From Leptospira licerasiae serovar Varillal str. VAR 010 (GTDB taxonomy: Bacteria; Spirochaetota; Leptospiria; Leptospirales; Leptospiraceae): 64,000 bases of DNA. Position numbers and translations under genes: made by a program. The notes beneath the pieces were generated by a model. That model was not told the DNA's origin and did no database searches. It worked only from the letters and a program-made list of their open reading frames with translations. The stretch covers positions 214,001 through 278,000 of the forward strand of contig NZ_AHOO02000011.1 in NCBI RefSeq assembly GCF_000244755.1. Direction: 5' to 3'. Below are positions 8,655-20,298 of the stretch, one piece after another (within the stretch, counting starts at the first letter, position 1; each line of letters begins with the position of its first letter).

Positions 8655-11333
8655 TCAAACGCCGATTTGTTTCATTAATTTCTTATAAAGTTCGAAATAG
8701 TCGGAACGTGAGAAGTCACGGATCATTTCATCAGGAAGATTACCGAGTAGCTCATCCAGATAGAGAAGAATTCGTTTCATCTCATCTTGAGTCGGAATTG
8801 CCTCGCTCGTTTCGGGTTCTTCCGTTGCAGCACCTGCTTGGCGAATCTCTTCTAAAGGAGAAAGTTCATCCTCGTCCGCATACTCGTCCAAAATAAAGTT
8901 CAGTTCCGGTTCCGGAGCCAATCTTTCTATAGTTGGAACAATCTTCTCTCCACCTATATTCTCTTCTAAATCCAAACCTGAAATCTGGATATCGTCTTCT
9001 AAAGAGCCTAACGCGTTTAAGTCGTTTGCTTCGGGTGGAGAAGATAATAATGCGTCTAAATCTTCGGAATCCACTCCTTCTGGAGCTTCGTCTGAGAGTA
9101 AGTTCCCTAATTCGTCATTGGATAATGTAATCGGTTCATCCGCGTCGTCTCCCAGATCCCAGTCAGAAGGAGCTGATACTGCATTCTCCTCCCCTGCTCC
9201 AAGATCGTTCAGATTCGCAACAGGTCCGTCCCAATCTATATCATAATCCGATGATACATCAGGCGTTCCAATGTCCTCCAACTCGTTGATAGGAAGAGAG
9301 ATCGGTTCGTCCGAATCTTCCATCAGATCGGAGGAGGCGGTTTCCACTTCCGGCTCTTCTTCCAATAAATGCCCTAACTCATCTTCAGAGAGTGCAATAG
9401 GTTCATCTGCGTCAGTATCTAAGCTGAAATCTCCGAATTCTACCGGTGCGGCATCATCATGTTCTATAGGTGGAGCGTCCGCAAATATGTCCGCATCAGA
9501 ATCTTCTTCTCCGGAAGATAGTAAGTCACCTAATTCGTCGTCAGAGAGTGCGATCGGCTCGTCCGCCTCTTCCGAATCGAAAGTGGATACGGATCCGTCT
9601 TCTCCTGCGAGTAAATTCCCAAGTTCATCATCGGAAAGTGCAATCGGCTCGTCATCTTCCAAGTCTGCGGAAAGATCTAAGGAAGTTCCGGCATGTTCTT
9701 CTTCCTCTTCCGTTCCGGAGGATAATAAATTTCCAAGCTCGTCGTCTGAAAGTGCGATAGGTTCATCTGGATCAGAAGGTTCAGAGAAAAAATCTTGCTC
9801 AGAAGTTTCTACAGGCGAGAAGTCTATATCCGCAGAACTTCCCAAAATATCTTCGTCGCTTGCAGAAGTGAAGTCTCCCAAGGATTCTTCGAACGCTTTC
9901 TCTTCCGACCTGGCATTATCTTCGAAATCTCCCAGATCTAATCCCGTATCTAAAGGATTTTCTTCTTCGTTCATTCCGAAGCTGTCAAAATCGGAAACAG
10001 GAAGAGAGATGGACTCTTCTTCTCCGCCGAATTCGTCTTTTGCTCCTTCAGGCTCCGAATCAAAATTAAAATCGCTTAGGTCTAATTCGGAAGAAGAGTC
10101 GTCCCCTTCTTCCATTCCAAACTCAGACTCTGCTGTAGGAGCTCCTACAGAATCAAGATCATCCATTTGGATGTTTCCGATCTCGTCCTCATCACCGGAG
10201 GATAATAAATTGCCCAACTCGTCGTCTGAAAGTGCGATAGGCTCGTTTGCCTCTTCTTCCATATCCAAGTCGGAAGAAGTATGTTCTTCGGATACGGAAC
10301 CAAGATCCAGATCGCCGAAATCTCCCAATTCATCGAAAGAAGTTTTGCTCTCGGAAGAATCGCCATCTCCTCCTAACAAATGATCCAGTTCGTCTGTGGA
10401 AAGTGCGATATCCTTCTCTTCTTCCCCTTCGAAGTTAATATCCTCTGTTAATTCGGAAGAAGGTGTGGAAATATCTTCTCCGCCCAGATCTCCGAATCCT
10501 TCTTCTTCCATATTAGGACTAAAGTCCTCAGCCATTATATCGTCTAACTCATGTTCGGAGAGAGAGATCGGGCCTTCGTCGTCCGAAATTATTTCGTCTT
10601 CGAATGTTTTGGAACCGGATTCTTCCGGAGCGGAAACTTCTTCCTCGTCCATAGAGAAGTCCGCAAGATTGGAACCTATATCAATATTATGTAATTCGTC
10701 ATCTGAAAGTGAAATCGGAGTTTCGTCGTCCAGATCCGTGTCGGAGAGTCCTACTACTTCGTCTTGGTCGGAAGAATCCCCTCCCCAATCGAATGGTTGA
10801 TCGTCTGAATGGAATGCGGAAGAAGGGACTTCTCCTGGTTGAGAGAAATCTCCCAAGTCCAAAGAACCCAAATCTCCGAACGCTTCCTCTTGATTTTCAG
10901 AAGAAGAAGGAGAAGATTCTTTCCACGAAGGAGCGGAGGAAGAAGATGTTGGAGGAGAATTCAGATCGTCGTCAATATCTAGGAGCCTATCGATCTCCGC
11001 GTCGATCATTGGATCTGTCAGTTCGAAATCAAAGTCCTCGTCCAGATGGACAGATTCGTCCAGTTGGCTTAAGTCTGAACCGAAATCAGTTTCTTCCGGT
11101 TCGAAACTAGGAAGATCCTCCGGATAATCATCTCCAGAGGAAGCGAGTAATTCTTCAAAACCTTCGCTATCTAGAGAATCTCCCGGAACGGAATCGAAAT
11201 TAAAATCGGAGGAATCGCTGTCACTAGCTAAGAGAGAATCTATTTCATCCAAGCTCATTTCACTCGGATCAAAATCCTCTCCACTTCCAGCCGGAAACCC
11301 CTCTCCCTCGTCTATCGTAAAATCGTCCGCCAT
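8655..11333 (-). CDS. Large acidic repeat protein with FliM-like LS-x-DE-L-x-x-LL motifs
   Basis: 892 residues, extremely rich in Asp, Glu and Ser, with no signal peptide or membrane segment. A motif of the form EPIALSDDELGNLLSSG recurs, at about residues 207, 255, 309, 366, 525, 562, 592, 645 and 733 (weaker at 441 and 677); residues 26-36 read MSLDEIDSLLA and 757-764 SEDLDALL. About 90 C-terminal residues (800-892) are not repetitive and end in a helical segment (MKRILLYLDELLGNLPDEMIRD), probably a folded domain. I do not recognise a characterised family. The motif resembles the LSQDEIDALL start of FliM. SD AGGAAGC precedes ATG 11333. Operon with the GAF gene downstream. Confidence 0.8.
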   Translation of the reverse strand: MADDFTIDEGEGFPAGSGEDFDPSEMSLDEIDSLLASDSDSSDFNFDSVPGDSLDSEGFEELLASSGDDYPEDLPSFEPEETDFGSDLSQLDESVHLDEDFDFELTDPMIDAEIDRLLDIDDDLNSPPTSSSSAPSWKESSPSSSENQEEAFGDLGSLDLGDFSQPGEVPSSAFHSDDQPFDWGGDSSDQDEVVGLSDTDLDDETPISLSDDELHNIDIGSNLADFSMDEEEVSAPEESGSKTFEDEIISDDEGPISLSEHELDDIMAEDFSPNMEEEGFGDLGGEDISTPSSELTEDINFEGEEEKDIALSTDELDHLLGGDGDSSESKTSFDELGDFGDLDLGSVSEEHTSSDLDMEEEANEPIALSDDELGNLLSSGDEDEIGNIQMDDLDSVGAPTAESEFGMEEGDDSSSELDLSDFNFDSEPEGAKDEFGGEEESISLPVSDFDSFGMNEEENPLDTGLDLGDFEDNARSEEKAFEESLGDFTSASDEDILGSSADIDFSPVETSEQDFFSEPSDPDEPIALSDDELGNLLSSGTEEEEEHAGTSLDLSADLEDDEPIALSDDELGNLLAGEDGSVSTFDSEEADEPIALSDDELGDLLSSGEEDSDADIFADAPPIEHDDAAPVEFGDFSLDTDADEPIALSEDELGHLLEEEPEVETASSDLMEDSDEPISLPINELEDIGTPDVSSDYDIDWDGPVANLNDLGAGEENAVSAPSDWDLGDDADEPITLSNDELGNLLSDEAPEGVDSEDLDALLSSPPEANDLNALGSLEDDIQISGLDLEENIGGEKIVPTIERLAPEPELNFILDEYADEDELSPLEEIRQAGAATEEPETSEAIPTQDEMKRILLYLDELLGNLPDEMIRDFSRSDYFELYKKLMKQIGV

Positions 11334-11455
11334 GCTTCCTACAGTATGCTAAAAATCCGTCTGTCTAATTCGGAGGATCTCCTAAGTTGCAGGAAATACA
11401 ATCCGAAAAAATTTCGAGAGGTCCCCTTATATTAGAGGGCCTCATCTTTTATATT

Positions 11456-11492
11456 GGGAAACTTCTTCGGACTTAACCGATAGAAGGTTCCC
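11456..11492 (-). terminator. Hairpin after atpC
   Basis: GGGAAACTTCTTCGG and CCGATAGAAGGTTCCC pair over about 13 bases with small bulges around an ACTTAA loop. It lies 34-70 bases past the atpC stop on the minus strand and before the acidic repeat gene. The following sequence is AT-rich but without a clean T-run, so termination may be partial; it could also protect the mRNA end. Confidence 0.45.
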
Positions 11493-11525
11493 TTAATAAT
11501 TTTCGGAATTTGGAACCCCTAAATA

Positions 11526-11906
11526 TTAGCGGGAAGCCGCTAAAATTCGGGTTTTTGCTTTTAGGACGAGAGTATTTTTCTCGTTGGAGGCAGGAAGAGC
11601 TTCCGCTTCTTCTAGGGCTTTTTGAGCGGCGGCCAGGTCGATATCTTCTTTCAGGCTACCGTGATCCGTCAAAATCGTAACTTTATTGTCTCTTACTTCG
11701 AAAAACCCGCCTTCGATCGCGGCGATTTTGGTTTTATTTCCTTGTCGGACTTCCAATACGCCGATTCCAAGCAAGGAAACGAGAGAAGTATGGCCCGGAT
11801 ACACTCCGAAAAACCCTTCGCTTCCTGGCACGACGATGCTGTCCGCATCGCCATGGAAGAGTAGTTTTTCTGGAGAGATTACCGATACGTCTAGCTTGGC
11901 TGCCAT
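11526..11906 (-). CDS. atpC: F1Fo ATP synthase epsilon subunit
   Basis: 126 residues. The N-terminal beta-sandwich shows [36 protein letters not shown], the epsilon signature, and a shorter C-terminal helical hairpin ([16 protein letters not shown]) follows. Epsilon links the gamma stalk to the c-ring and inhibits ATP hydrolysis. It is the last gene of the atp operon, 3 bases after atpD, and is followed by a hairpin. Confidence 0.96.
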   Translation of the reverse strand: MAAKLDVSVISPEKLLFHGDADSIVVPGSEGFFGVYPGHTSLVSLLGIGVLEVRQGNKTKIAAIEGGFFEVRDNKVTILTDHGSLKEDIDLAAAQKALEEAEALPASNEKNTLVLKAKTRILAASR

Positions 11907-11909
11907 CGA

Positions 11910-13334
<1,425 letters not shown>

Positions 13335-14195
13335 CTAGTTTAGCGAGTCCGCACCCGCTACGATCTCCGAGATCTCCTGAGTGATTTTTGCCTGACGTAT
13401 ACGGTTGTAACCGCGGGTCAGGAGTTTGATCATCTCGGAGGCCGCGTCCGTTGCGGATTTCATGGCCACGCGCTTTGCGATCTGCTCGGAACAATTCGCT
13501 TCCAAGATCGCTTTTAAAAATGCAGTTTTTACGACTAAAGGAAGAAGCGATTCCAAAATATCAGCCGGGCTCGGCTCATATAGGACGTTAGAACCAACGT
13601 TAGCTTCTCCTTGTGCTTCGAACGGAAGAACCTTAGTAACCTCAGGCTCTTGGTTTGCGGAAGAATGATAAACTGTGGAGATAATTTCCACGGAATCCAC
13701 TTCTTCACTTGCAAACAAACCTAAGAAGAAGTCCGCGAACTCTTCCGCTTCCTTGTAACCGGACTTGTCGTCGATATGTGTGTAGGATTTTTCTATTTTC
13801 TCTTTTGCGAATTGGAAATAGGAAATTCCCTTTTTACCTACGACAAAAAGTCGAACATTCACGCCCTGATCTTTCAATTCTTGGATGCGAGTTCTCGCTA
13901 AACGGATGGTCTTGGAGTTGTATCCTCCGCAAAGACCTCTGTTAGCAGTGATCACAAGAAGAGCGATCGAACGGATCGTATTCGGTTTTCTTAAATAAGG
14001 ACTCTTTACTACGGAAGCAAGGGATGCAAGCGCTCCCACCAACTCTTTAATTTTGTTAGAGAATGGATGGGACGCGTTCACCCGATCACTCAACTTTTTG
14101 GATTTAGCCGTAGCGACCATTTCCATAGTTCGAGTGATCTTCCGAGTGTTTTTAACGGAACTGATCCGTTTCTTTATTTCCCTGGGTGTAGCCAA
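13335..14195 (-). CDS. atpG: F1Fo ATP synthase gamma subunit
   Basis: 286 residues. N-terminal [31 protein letters not shown] and C-terminal [38 protein letters not shown] are the two coiled-coil ends of the rotating shaft; the central [12 protein letters not shown] segment is also typical. It transmits c-ring rotation to the beta subunits. Lies 13 bases after atpA. Confidence 0.97.
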   Translation of the reverse strand: MATPREIKKRISSVKNTRKITRTMEMVATAKSKKLSDRVNASHPFSNKIKELVGALASLASVVKSPYLRKPNTIRSIALLVITANRGLCGGYNSKTIRLARTRIQELKDQGVNVRLFVVGKKGISYFQFAKEKIEKSYTHIDDKSGYKEAEEFADFFLGLFASEEVDSVEIISTVYHSSANQEPEVTKVLPFEAQGEANVGSNVLYEPSPADILESLLPLVVKTAFLKAILEANCSEQIAKRVAMKSATDAASEMIKLLTRGYNRIRQAKITQEISEIVAGADSLN

Positions 14196-14208
14196 GATTT
14201 TTCTCCGC

Positions 14209-15712
<1,504 letters not shown>

Positions 15713-15723
<11 letters not shown>

Positions 15724-16273
15724 ACACCACTCCGACCGGTAATTTGCTTTCCAGCAAGGTTTGCCTTACTTTCTTAAGTTGGCTTTTCATGGAAGAGTCG
15801 ATCGCCAAGTCTTGGAATCTGACCACGAAACCTCCGAGAAGGCTCGGATCTTCACTTGCTTCCAAGATGAATTCCGATTTGAATCTTTCTTTTAATACGT
15901 CCCGAAGTTTGGAGAGAGAAGCCTCGTCCATAGCGGGATAACTTTTAACTTTCGCGCGAACTCTTCCTGCTTTACGATCCAATTCTTCTTTTAAAGCTTC
16001 GTGAATTTCGGAAAGAAATGAGAATCTTCCCCTGCGAAGAAGCACCTGTAAAAAATTCAGAGTGATTTCCGAAATTTTCCCCTGAAAGGTCTTTAATAGG
16101 ACCGCTTCTTTATCTTCCCTTTTAACGGAAGGGGTATCGAAAAAATCGCGAAACTGAGGTTCTATTTTGAAAATACTTACAATAGAATCCAGTTCCTGTT
16201 CGGCTTCTTCCGGAGAAGAACTAGCGTCCGCAAATGCGGCCGCGTATGTTTTTGGGATCGCAGAATAGCTCAT
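15713..16273 (-). CDS. atpH: F1Fo ATP synthase delta subunit
   Basis: 186 residues with the delta/OSCP pattern: N-terminal helical bundle ([14 protein letters not shown]) and C-terminal segment [36 protein letters not shown], which contains the GG-x-V-x-R-x-x-D-x-x-I-D-x-S signature. It joins F1 to the b-subunit stator. One base after atpF; overlaps atpA by 11 bases. Confidence 0.96.
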
Positions 16274-16274
16274 G

Positions 16275-16802
16275 TTACGCGCTCAGTTTCTTGATCTTGC
16301 CTAACTCGTTCTCGATAAAGGACTTATAATCGTCTGCTTTTAACTGTTTTTCCAGAACCAGGGCCGCGACTTGAACGGTCATGTCCACGATCTGTCCTTG
16401 GAGTTCTGCCAATGCTTTGGATTTTGCGAGTTCGATATCTTTCAGTGCGGTATCTTTGAGAGCCTTCACTTCTTTCGCAGCATCATCCAACATTTTGTTT
16501 TTCAGGTTAGTAGCGTCCGATTTAGCTTCCGCTACGATTCCGTTAGCTTGGTCTTTTGCTTGAGCGATTCTTGTTTCATAATCTTTCAGCAGAGATTCCG
16601 CCTCGGAACGTACGTCAGCAGCCTTACGAATATCGTTTTGGATGGTCTCAGCTCTTTCATCCAGAGCTTTGAGGATCACATCCCAAGCGAAAACTTTAAG
16701 GATAATAACGACTATCGTGAAGGTAATCAGGGTCCAAATGATCAGACCCGGATTAACGTCTAATAGTGCGCCTAATCCCCTGTCAGCTGCCAAGAGAAAC
16801 AA
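16275..16802 (-). CDS. atpF: F1Fo ATP synthase b subunit
   Basis: 175 residues. One N-terminal membrane helix (GLIIWTLITFTIVVIILKVFAW, about 19-40) followed by a long Ala/Lys/Asp-rich coiled coil (ERAETIQNDIRKAADVRSEAESLL onwards), as expected of the peripheral stalk. Only one b gene is seen, so the stalk is probably a homodimer. Lies 2 bases after atpE. Confidence 0.96.
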   Translation of the reverse strand: MFLLAADRGLGALLDVNPGLIIWTLITFTIVVIILKVFAWDVILKALDERAETIQNDIRKAADVRSEAESLLKDYETRIAQAKDQANGIVAEAKSDATNLKNKMLDDAAKEVKALKDTALKDIELAKSKALAELQGQIVDMTVQVAALVLEKQLKADDYKSFIENELGKIKKLSA

Positions 16803-16804
16803 GA

Positions 16805-17095
16805 TTATTTACCTTCAGCCGGTGCGGAAACTTCAGTTTTAGCAGCAGATGCTTTGCTAACTGCTGTATTCAGAGTTCCACCTGCGAGGAACGCAATAAC
16901 GATTGCGAACAGAGCCGCACCTTCGATAAGGGCTGCAGAGATAATCATTGCAGTTTGGATTTTTCCAGCTGCATCAGGTTGACGGCTGATTCCTTCAGCA
17001 GCAGAGCCACCGATTCTTCCGATTCCGAGTCCTGCGCCTAAAATAGCGAGTCCAGCTGCGATTCCTACTCCAATGTAACCTAGTCCGAATTCCAT
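16805..17095 (-). CDS. atpE: F1Fo ATP synthase c subunit
   Basis: 96 residues, two membrane helices. Helix 1 has the Gly-rich packing motif (AGLAILGAGLGIGRIGG), the polar loop is RQPDA (38-42), and helix 2 holds the ion-binding Glu58 in ALIEGAALFAIV. The residues after Glu58 are Gly-Ala rather than Ser-Thr, so a proton rather than sodium ring is more likely (inference). A C-terminal tail of about 20 residues rich in Ala, Lys and Glu extends beyond the usual length of 75-90. Strong AGGAGAAAG upstream. Confidence 0.96.
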   Translation of the reverse strand: MEFGLGYIGVGIAAGLAILGAGLGIGRIGGSAAEGISRQPDAAGKIQTAMIISAALIEGAALFAIVIAFLAGGTLNTAVSKASAAKTEVSAPAEGK

Positions 17096-17140
17096 TTTAT
17101 TACTTTCTCCTATTTGAAATCAAAACGCTTATAATTAAAA

Positions 17141-18190
17141 TTAGTGCCTATGCATGCTCGAGCCCACGAAGAGCGAGGTTAGAAGTGCGAAAACGTAAGC
17201 CTGAAGGAAGGCTACGAACAATTCCAAGAAGTAGATCGCGGTAGCTCCGAAAACGGAGATTGGTGCCACTCCCCAAGATTGGAATTGGAAGATAAAGCCG
17301 AGTAATGCTAAAATAATTACGTGTCCAGCGGTCATATTCGCCAAAAGACGCACTGTGAGCGCGAACGCTTTCGCGAGCGGAGAAATAATAAACTCCAATG
17401 GCCACATCAGGATATACAGAGGAGCAGGAACTCCGTTAGGCACGGAATGAAGAATGAACTTCGGTCCTTGGTAAACGAATCCTGTTCCGTAGATCAGAAG
17501 TAATGTGATAAGTGCAAGAGTTACGGTAACAGAAACATCTCCCGTTACTGTAATACCATTCCAAACTTTTGCGATCCAGATAGGTTCGTGATGGCCAGAT
17601 GCGGCATGTGCTGCTGCTGAAACTTCTTCTCCTGCATTAACAGATTCTATCCCGAGTTGGATCACTTCTCCCACCGGAGGAATGAGCCCCATCAAGTTAC
17701 AGAATAGAATGAAGAAGAATAACGTGAAAATATAATGATAATAAGAATGTCCGTGACCGTCTGTATTTGCGTCCACTACATCCTTTTTTAAGAAACTGAT
17801 GAAAGCCTCGACCGCGTTAGCAAATCTGCTTTGTATCTTTAATGGATTTTTTGCGATCAGACGAGCCGCAGGAATAAACACAATGAGAAGAAGGAAGGAA
17901 ACGATCCACATCATCGTAACACGACGAGTGATGTGAAGATCGATGCCGCCTACAAAATGAAATCTATGACCTGTGGAATGATCTACGAAGATGTTTTCTG
18001 CATGAGGATCAAAACCTTCATGACCTTCGAATACTTTTTTTCCGCCCACGTTAAAAGGAAACTCTGCATGGTCCATCAAGTGGTGAACCAAAACCTCGTT
18101 CAGGTCGAAAGGTTTAGAAGCTTCTCCCTCGGAAGCGAACAATGGAAGTGAGAACAATAATAATGCGGTTGCGAAGATTTGTTTCAACAT
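17141..18190 (-). CDS. atpB: F1Fo ATP synthase a subunit with long exported N-terminus
   Basis: 349 residues against about 270 in E. coli. The proton-channel Arg281 sits in TVRLLANMTAGH. Residues 1-20 resemble a cleavable signal peptide (LLLFSLPLFASEG), followed by about 70 residues rich in His and acidic groups before the first membrane helix (WIVSFLLLIVFI). A second loop at about 172-205 is Ala/His-rich (SAAAHAASGHHEP). These periplasmic extensions are larger than usual. Position between the small membrane proteins and atpE is standard. Confidence 0.96.
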   Translation of the reverse strand: MLKQIFATALLLFSLPLFASEGEASKPFDLNEVLVHHLMDHAEFPFNVGGKKVFEGHEGFDPHAENIFVDHSTGHRFHFVGGIDLHITRRVTMMWIVSFLLLIVFIPAARLIAKNPLKIQSRFANAVEAFISFLKKDVVDANTDGHGHSYYHYIFTLFFFILFCNLMGLIPPVGEVIQLGIESVNAGEEVSAAAHAASGHHEPIWIAKVWNGITVTGDVSVTVTLALITLLLIYGTGFVYQGPKFILHSVPNGVPAPLYILMWPLEFIISPLAKAFALTVRLLANMTAGHVIILALLGFIFQFQSWGVAPISVFGATAIYFLELFVAFLQAYVFALLTSLFVGSSMHRH

Positions 18191-18303
18191 ACTTGTAAAG
18201 GATCCTCTCGTAAACGACAGGAAGAAAGAGTTTTGGGAGCACCACCCAGGGTTCTATTTCCCGCAAAGTACCTTTAAAACGTTGTTTAAGGCGTTTTAAG
18301 GGG

Positions 18304-18657
18304 TCACCTTGCGAATACCAATATTAAAAGGTTGGCGAAATGGGCAATAAAAAAACCGATCACAAAACCTTCTCGTTCGCCTCTCCAGATAAACAGTACT
18401 AAAACGGCTAAATGAATAAAGAAAGACAGAACAGTCGTTCCAAATTGGAATAAAAAACCTTCTTTGGAATGCTTCCAAAGTAGATAAAACCTAAAATTAT
18501 AAATGAAAATAGATACTATAAGAGATATTACAATTCCCTTCCAGAATCCCTGGACTGCCACTTCATAAAACCGGAAGCAGAACCCAAGGATAAGAAGAAG
18601 TACAGCAAAGCCTAAATAGTACTTTTTAGGTTGTAACACACCGTCTGAGTCTTTCAT
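18304..18657 (-). CDS. Small integral membrane protein in the atp operon (AtpI-like position)
   Basis: 117 residues from ATG 18657 (MKDSDGVLQPKKYYLG). Four hydrophobic segments are visible, including YLGFAVLLLILGFCFRF, GIVISLIVSIFIYNF, VLSFFIHLAVLVLFIW and IGFFIAHFANLLILVF. It sits between the AtpZ-like gene and atpB, where atpI normally lies; the AtpI/UncI family is very divergent, so the family match rests on position, length and topology. AtpI helps c-ring assembly in other bacteria. The frame is open further upstream but that part is out-of-frame atpZ. Confidence 0.7.
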   Translation of the reverse strand: MKDSDGVLQPKKYYLGFAVLLLILGFCFRFYEVAVQGFWKGIVISLIVSIFIYNFRFYLLWKHSKEGFLFQFGTTVLSFFIHLAVLVLFIWRGEREGFVIGFFIAHFANLLILVFAR

Positions 18658-18670
18658 TCCCAGAACGGAA

Positions 18671-18904
18671 CTATTCCTTTTTGTCGAACTGGGAAACTCT
18701 GGTGAGAAGATAATAAATCCCATAACCGAATCCGAAAATCGCCCCGAACAGGATCCCAAAAGGAGACCAACCGAAACGTCCGTCCAGATACCTTCCTATA
18801 AAAACGGAAGCTATGATGATAAAAGCAAACTCTGTCCCCACGCTTGCAAGCTGCCATGGGGAAGCGTCCTTTTTTTCGGGAGGTTTTTGGTCAGGTTCTT
18901 CCAT
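18671..18904 (-). CDS. AtpZ/AtpI-like small membrane protein
   Basis: 77 residues from ATG 18904. After a charged N-terminus (EEPDQKPPEKKD) come two membrane helices: ASVGTEFAFIIIASVFIGRYLDGRFG and FGILFGAIFGFGYGIYYLL. The G-x-x-x-D/G-R-x-x-G pattern between helices matches the AtpZ family found just before atp operons. It may assist ATP synthase assembly or ion transport. Starts 4 bases after the lepB stop (a TTG at 18916 would overlap it), so lepB and atp genes appear to be one unit. Confidence 0.78.
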   Translation of the reverse strand: MEEPDQKPPEKKDASPWQLASVGTEFAFIIIASVFIGRYLDGRFGWSPFGILFGAIFGFGYGIYYLLTRVSQFDKKE

Positions 18905-18908
18905 TCTA

Positions 18909-19979
18909 TTATTCAAGTACGGTTCCGATACGATACCAACGGACCTGCATCCTAGGAATTCTGTAGAATATAGTGCTCTTGAACCAATTCATATTAGAGC
19001 CTACATCTCCACATTTCGATCTAAATTCTTCCGGATCGTACTTTTGGGCAGAGTCCCCGTTTTGGCCTAGGTCTTCCGCACTTTTGTAAGCACATACATG
19101 GTCTTTCCAGTTGATGGAAAAGTAGATCAATGCTGCCTTCCCGAGTATATTGTCCCTAGGAACAAATCCCCAAAATCTGGAATCGGAAGAATTTGTGCGA
19201 TTGTCTCCCATCATCATATAATGATCCTCGGGAATCACACAACCTGTGACTTGGAAACATTCCGCGTCTTTAAATTCGTGGGTATAAGGACGAGTGTTCC
19301 CCTCGATCACATAATGTTCGAAGCCTGGTTTCTTTTCCTTAAAAAGATAATATTGGACCGCTGCGTCATCGTCCAGGTCGTCGAATAAATTTCCTTTTTC
19401 TTCGTCCTTAAATTCGTAAGCGGAGAAGTCGGTCTTTCCTTTTTCCATATATTCTATTTTGCCATAGACTGTAGGAAATCCGTCTCTTTCATGTAATACC
19501 TTTACGATCCGAATCCTATCTCCAGGAAGACCGATCACTCTTTTTACGAATCTTTTTGGGAACCAACCCTCTTTCTCTTCGGGGGAAACCGCTCCATCGG
19601 GAGGAATGAATGTTACGATATCTCCTCTCTTAGGGTCATCGTATCTTTTGAGTTCTATATCCGTAAAAGGTAGCCGAAGAGAATATCTCATCTTATTTAC
19701 GAATAGAAAATCCCCTATCTTAAGAGTGGGGAGCATGGACCCCGATGGAATATTGTTCGCATCCAAGACTGAGGATTTAAAAGCTAAAACTAATAAAACG
19801 ATAAAAAAGAAAGAGAGAGTTGAATCTACGGATTCTTCTCCAAAGATTTCCTGGATCCATGTAGGAAGTTTTTTCAAAAAGGTACTGCCCTTCGGCTGGT
19901 TCATAGGTCTATTGATACCGGATCGGTATTTTCCGTCAATACGGAAGATTAAAGCCGACTTTCGTCTCTTCGGGTTCAC
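18909..19979 (-). CDS. lepB: Signal peptidase I
   Basis: Membrane serine protease that removes signal peptides from exported proteins. One membrane helix (FFFIVLLVLAF, about 57-67) precedes the catalytic Ser81 in IPSGSMLPTLKIGDF; the catalytic Lys lies in KRFVKRVIGLPGDRI (about 144); the C-terminal box reads MMMGDNRTNSSDSRFWGFVP. A large insertion (about 165-250) separates these boxes, as in other spirochaetes. The GTG at 19979 and the ATG at 19904 are both possible starts and neither has a clear Shine-Dalgarno. It is directly upstream of the atp cluster. Confidence 0.94.
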   Translation of the reverse strand: MNPKRRKSALIFRIDGKYRSGINRPMNQPKGSTFLKKLPTWIQEIFGEESVDSTLSFFFIVLLVLAFKSSVLDANNIPSGSMLPTLKIGDFLFVNKMRYSLRLPFTDIELKRYDDPKRGDIVTFIPPDGAVSPEEKEGWFPKRFVKRVIGLPGDRIRIVKVLHERDGFPTVYGKIEYMEKGKTDFSAYEFKDEEKGNLFDDLDDDAAVQYYLFKEKKPGFEHYVIEGNTRPYTHEFKDAECFQVTGCVIPEDHYMMMGDNRTNSSDSRFWGFVPRDNILGKAALIYFSINWKDHVCAYKSAEDLGQNGDSAQKYDPEEFRSKCGDVGSNMNWFKSTIFYRIPRMQVRWYRIGTVLE

Positions 19980-20010
19980 ATAGAGAAGACAGAGTCCACG
20001 GAGAATGGAT

Positions 20011-20298
20011 TTACATGCCGCCTGTTTCAGTGACTATATAAGTTTCGACTAGATTATCGAAACAGAATTTCTCGACCCCACCTCCGCCTGCGTCAAAATA
20101 CCTAGGATTGTCTCTTACTATAAAACAATCTGCTCCGTCTGCATCGATGCACGATTGAGTTTGAGCTACACAAAAAGAATAGCTAACAACTGGATTGGAT
20201 TTTTCCTTCTTTTTTCCTTTTAGCTCGTCTATGTCCTCCCCAGAACATTGGAAAAAGAGAAATAAACTAAGGATCGGTATAGGAAGTTTTTTGAGCAT
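20011..20298 (-). CDS. Small lipoprotein of unknown function
   Basis: 95 residues. Signal peptide with a lipobox-like FLFFQC (Cys about 18), then a charged linker (DELKGKKKEK) and a compact domain with five Cys residues (SFCVAQTQSC, DADGADCF, EKFCF), enough for two disulfides outside the cytoplasm. I do not recognise the family. It lies 31 bases before lepB on the same strand and may be cotranscribed. Confidence 0.75.
   Translation of the reverse strand: MLKKLPIPILSLFLFFQCSGEDIDELKGKKKEKSNPVVSYSFCVAQTQSCIDADGADCFIVRDNPRYFDAGGGGVEKFCFDNLVETYIVTETGGM

Noticed and set aside
9271..10383. 370-residue Ser-rich plus-strand ORF
   Set aside because: It is the antisense of the acidic repeat gene; GAT/GAA/TCC-rich codons give an open Ser-rich frame on the other strand. 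No Shine-Dalgarno or family pattern.
16805..17095. Sodium-driven ATP synthase
   Set aside because: Helix 2 of the c subunit reads LIEGAA, lacking the Ser-Thr after Glu expected of sodium-binding rings.
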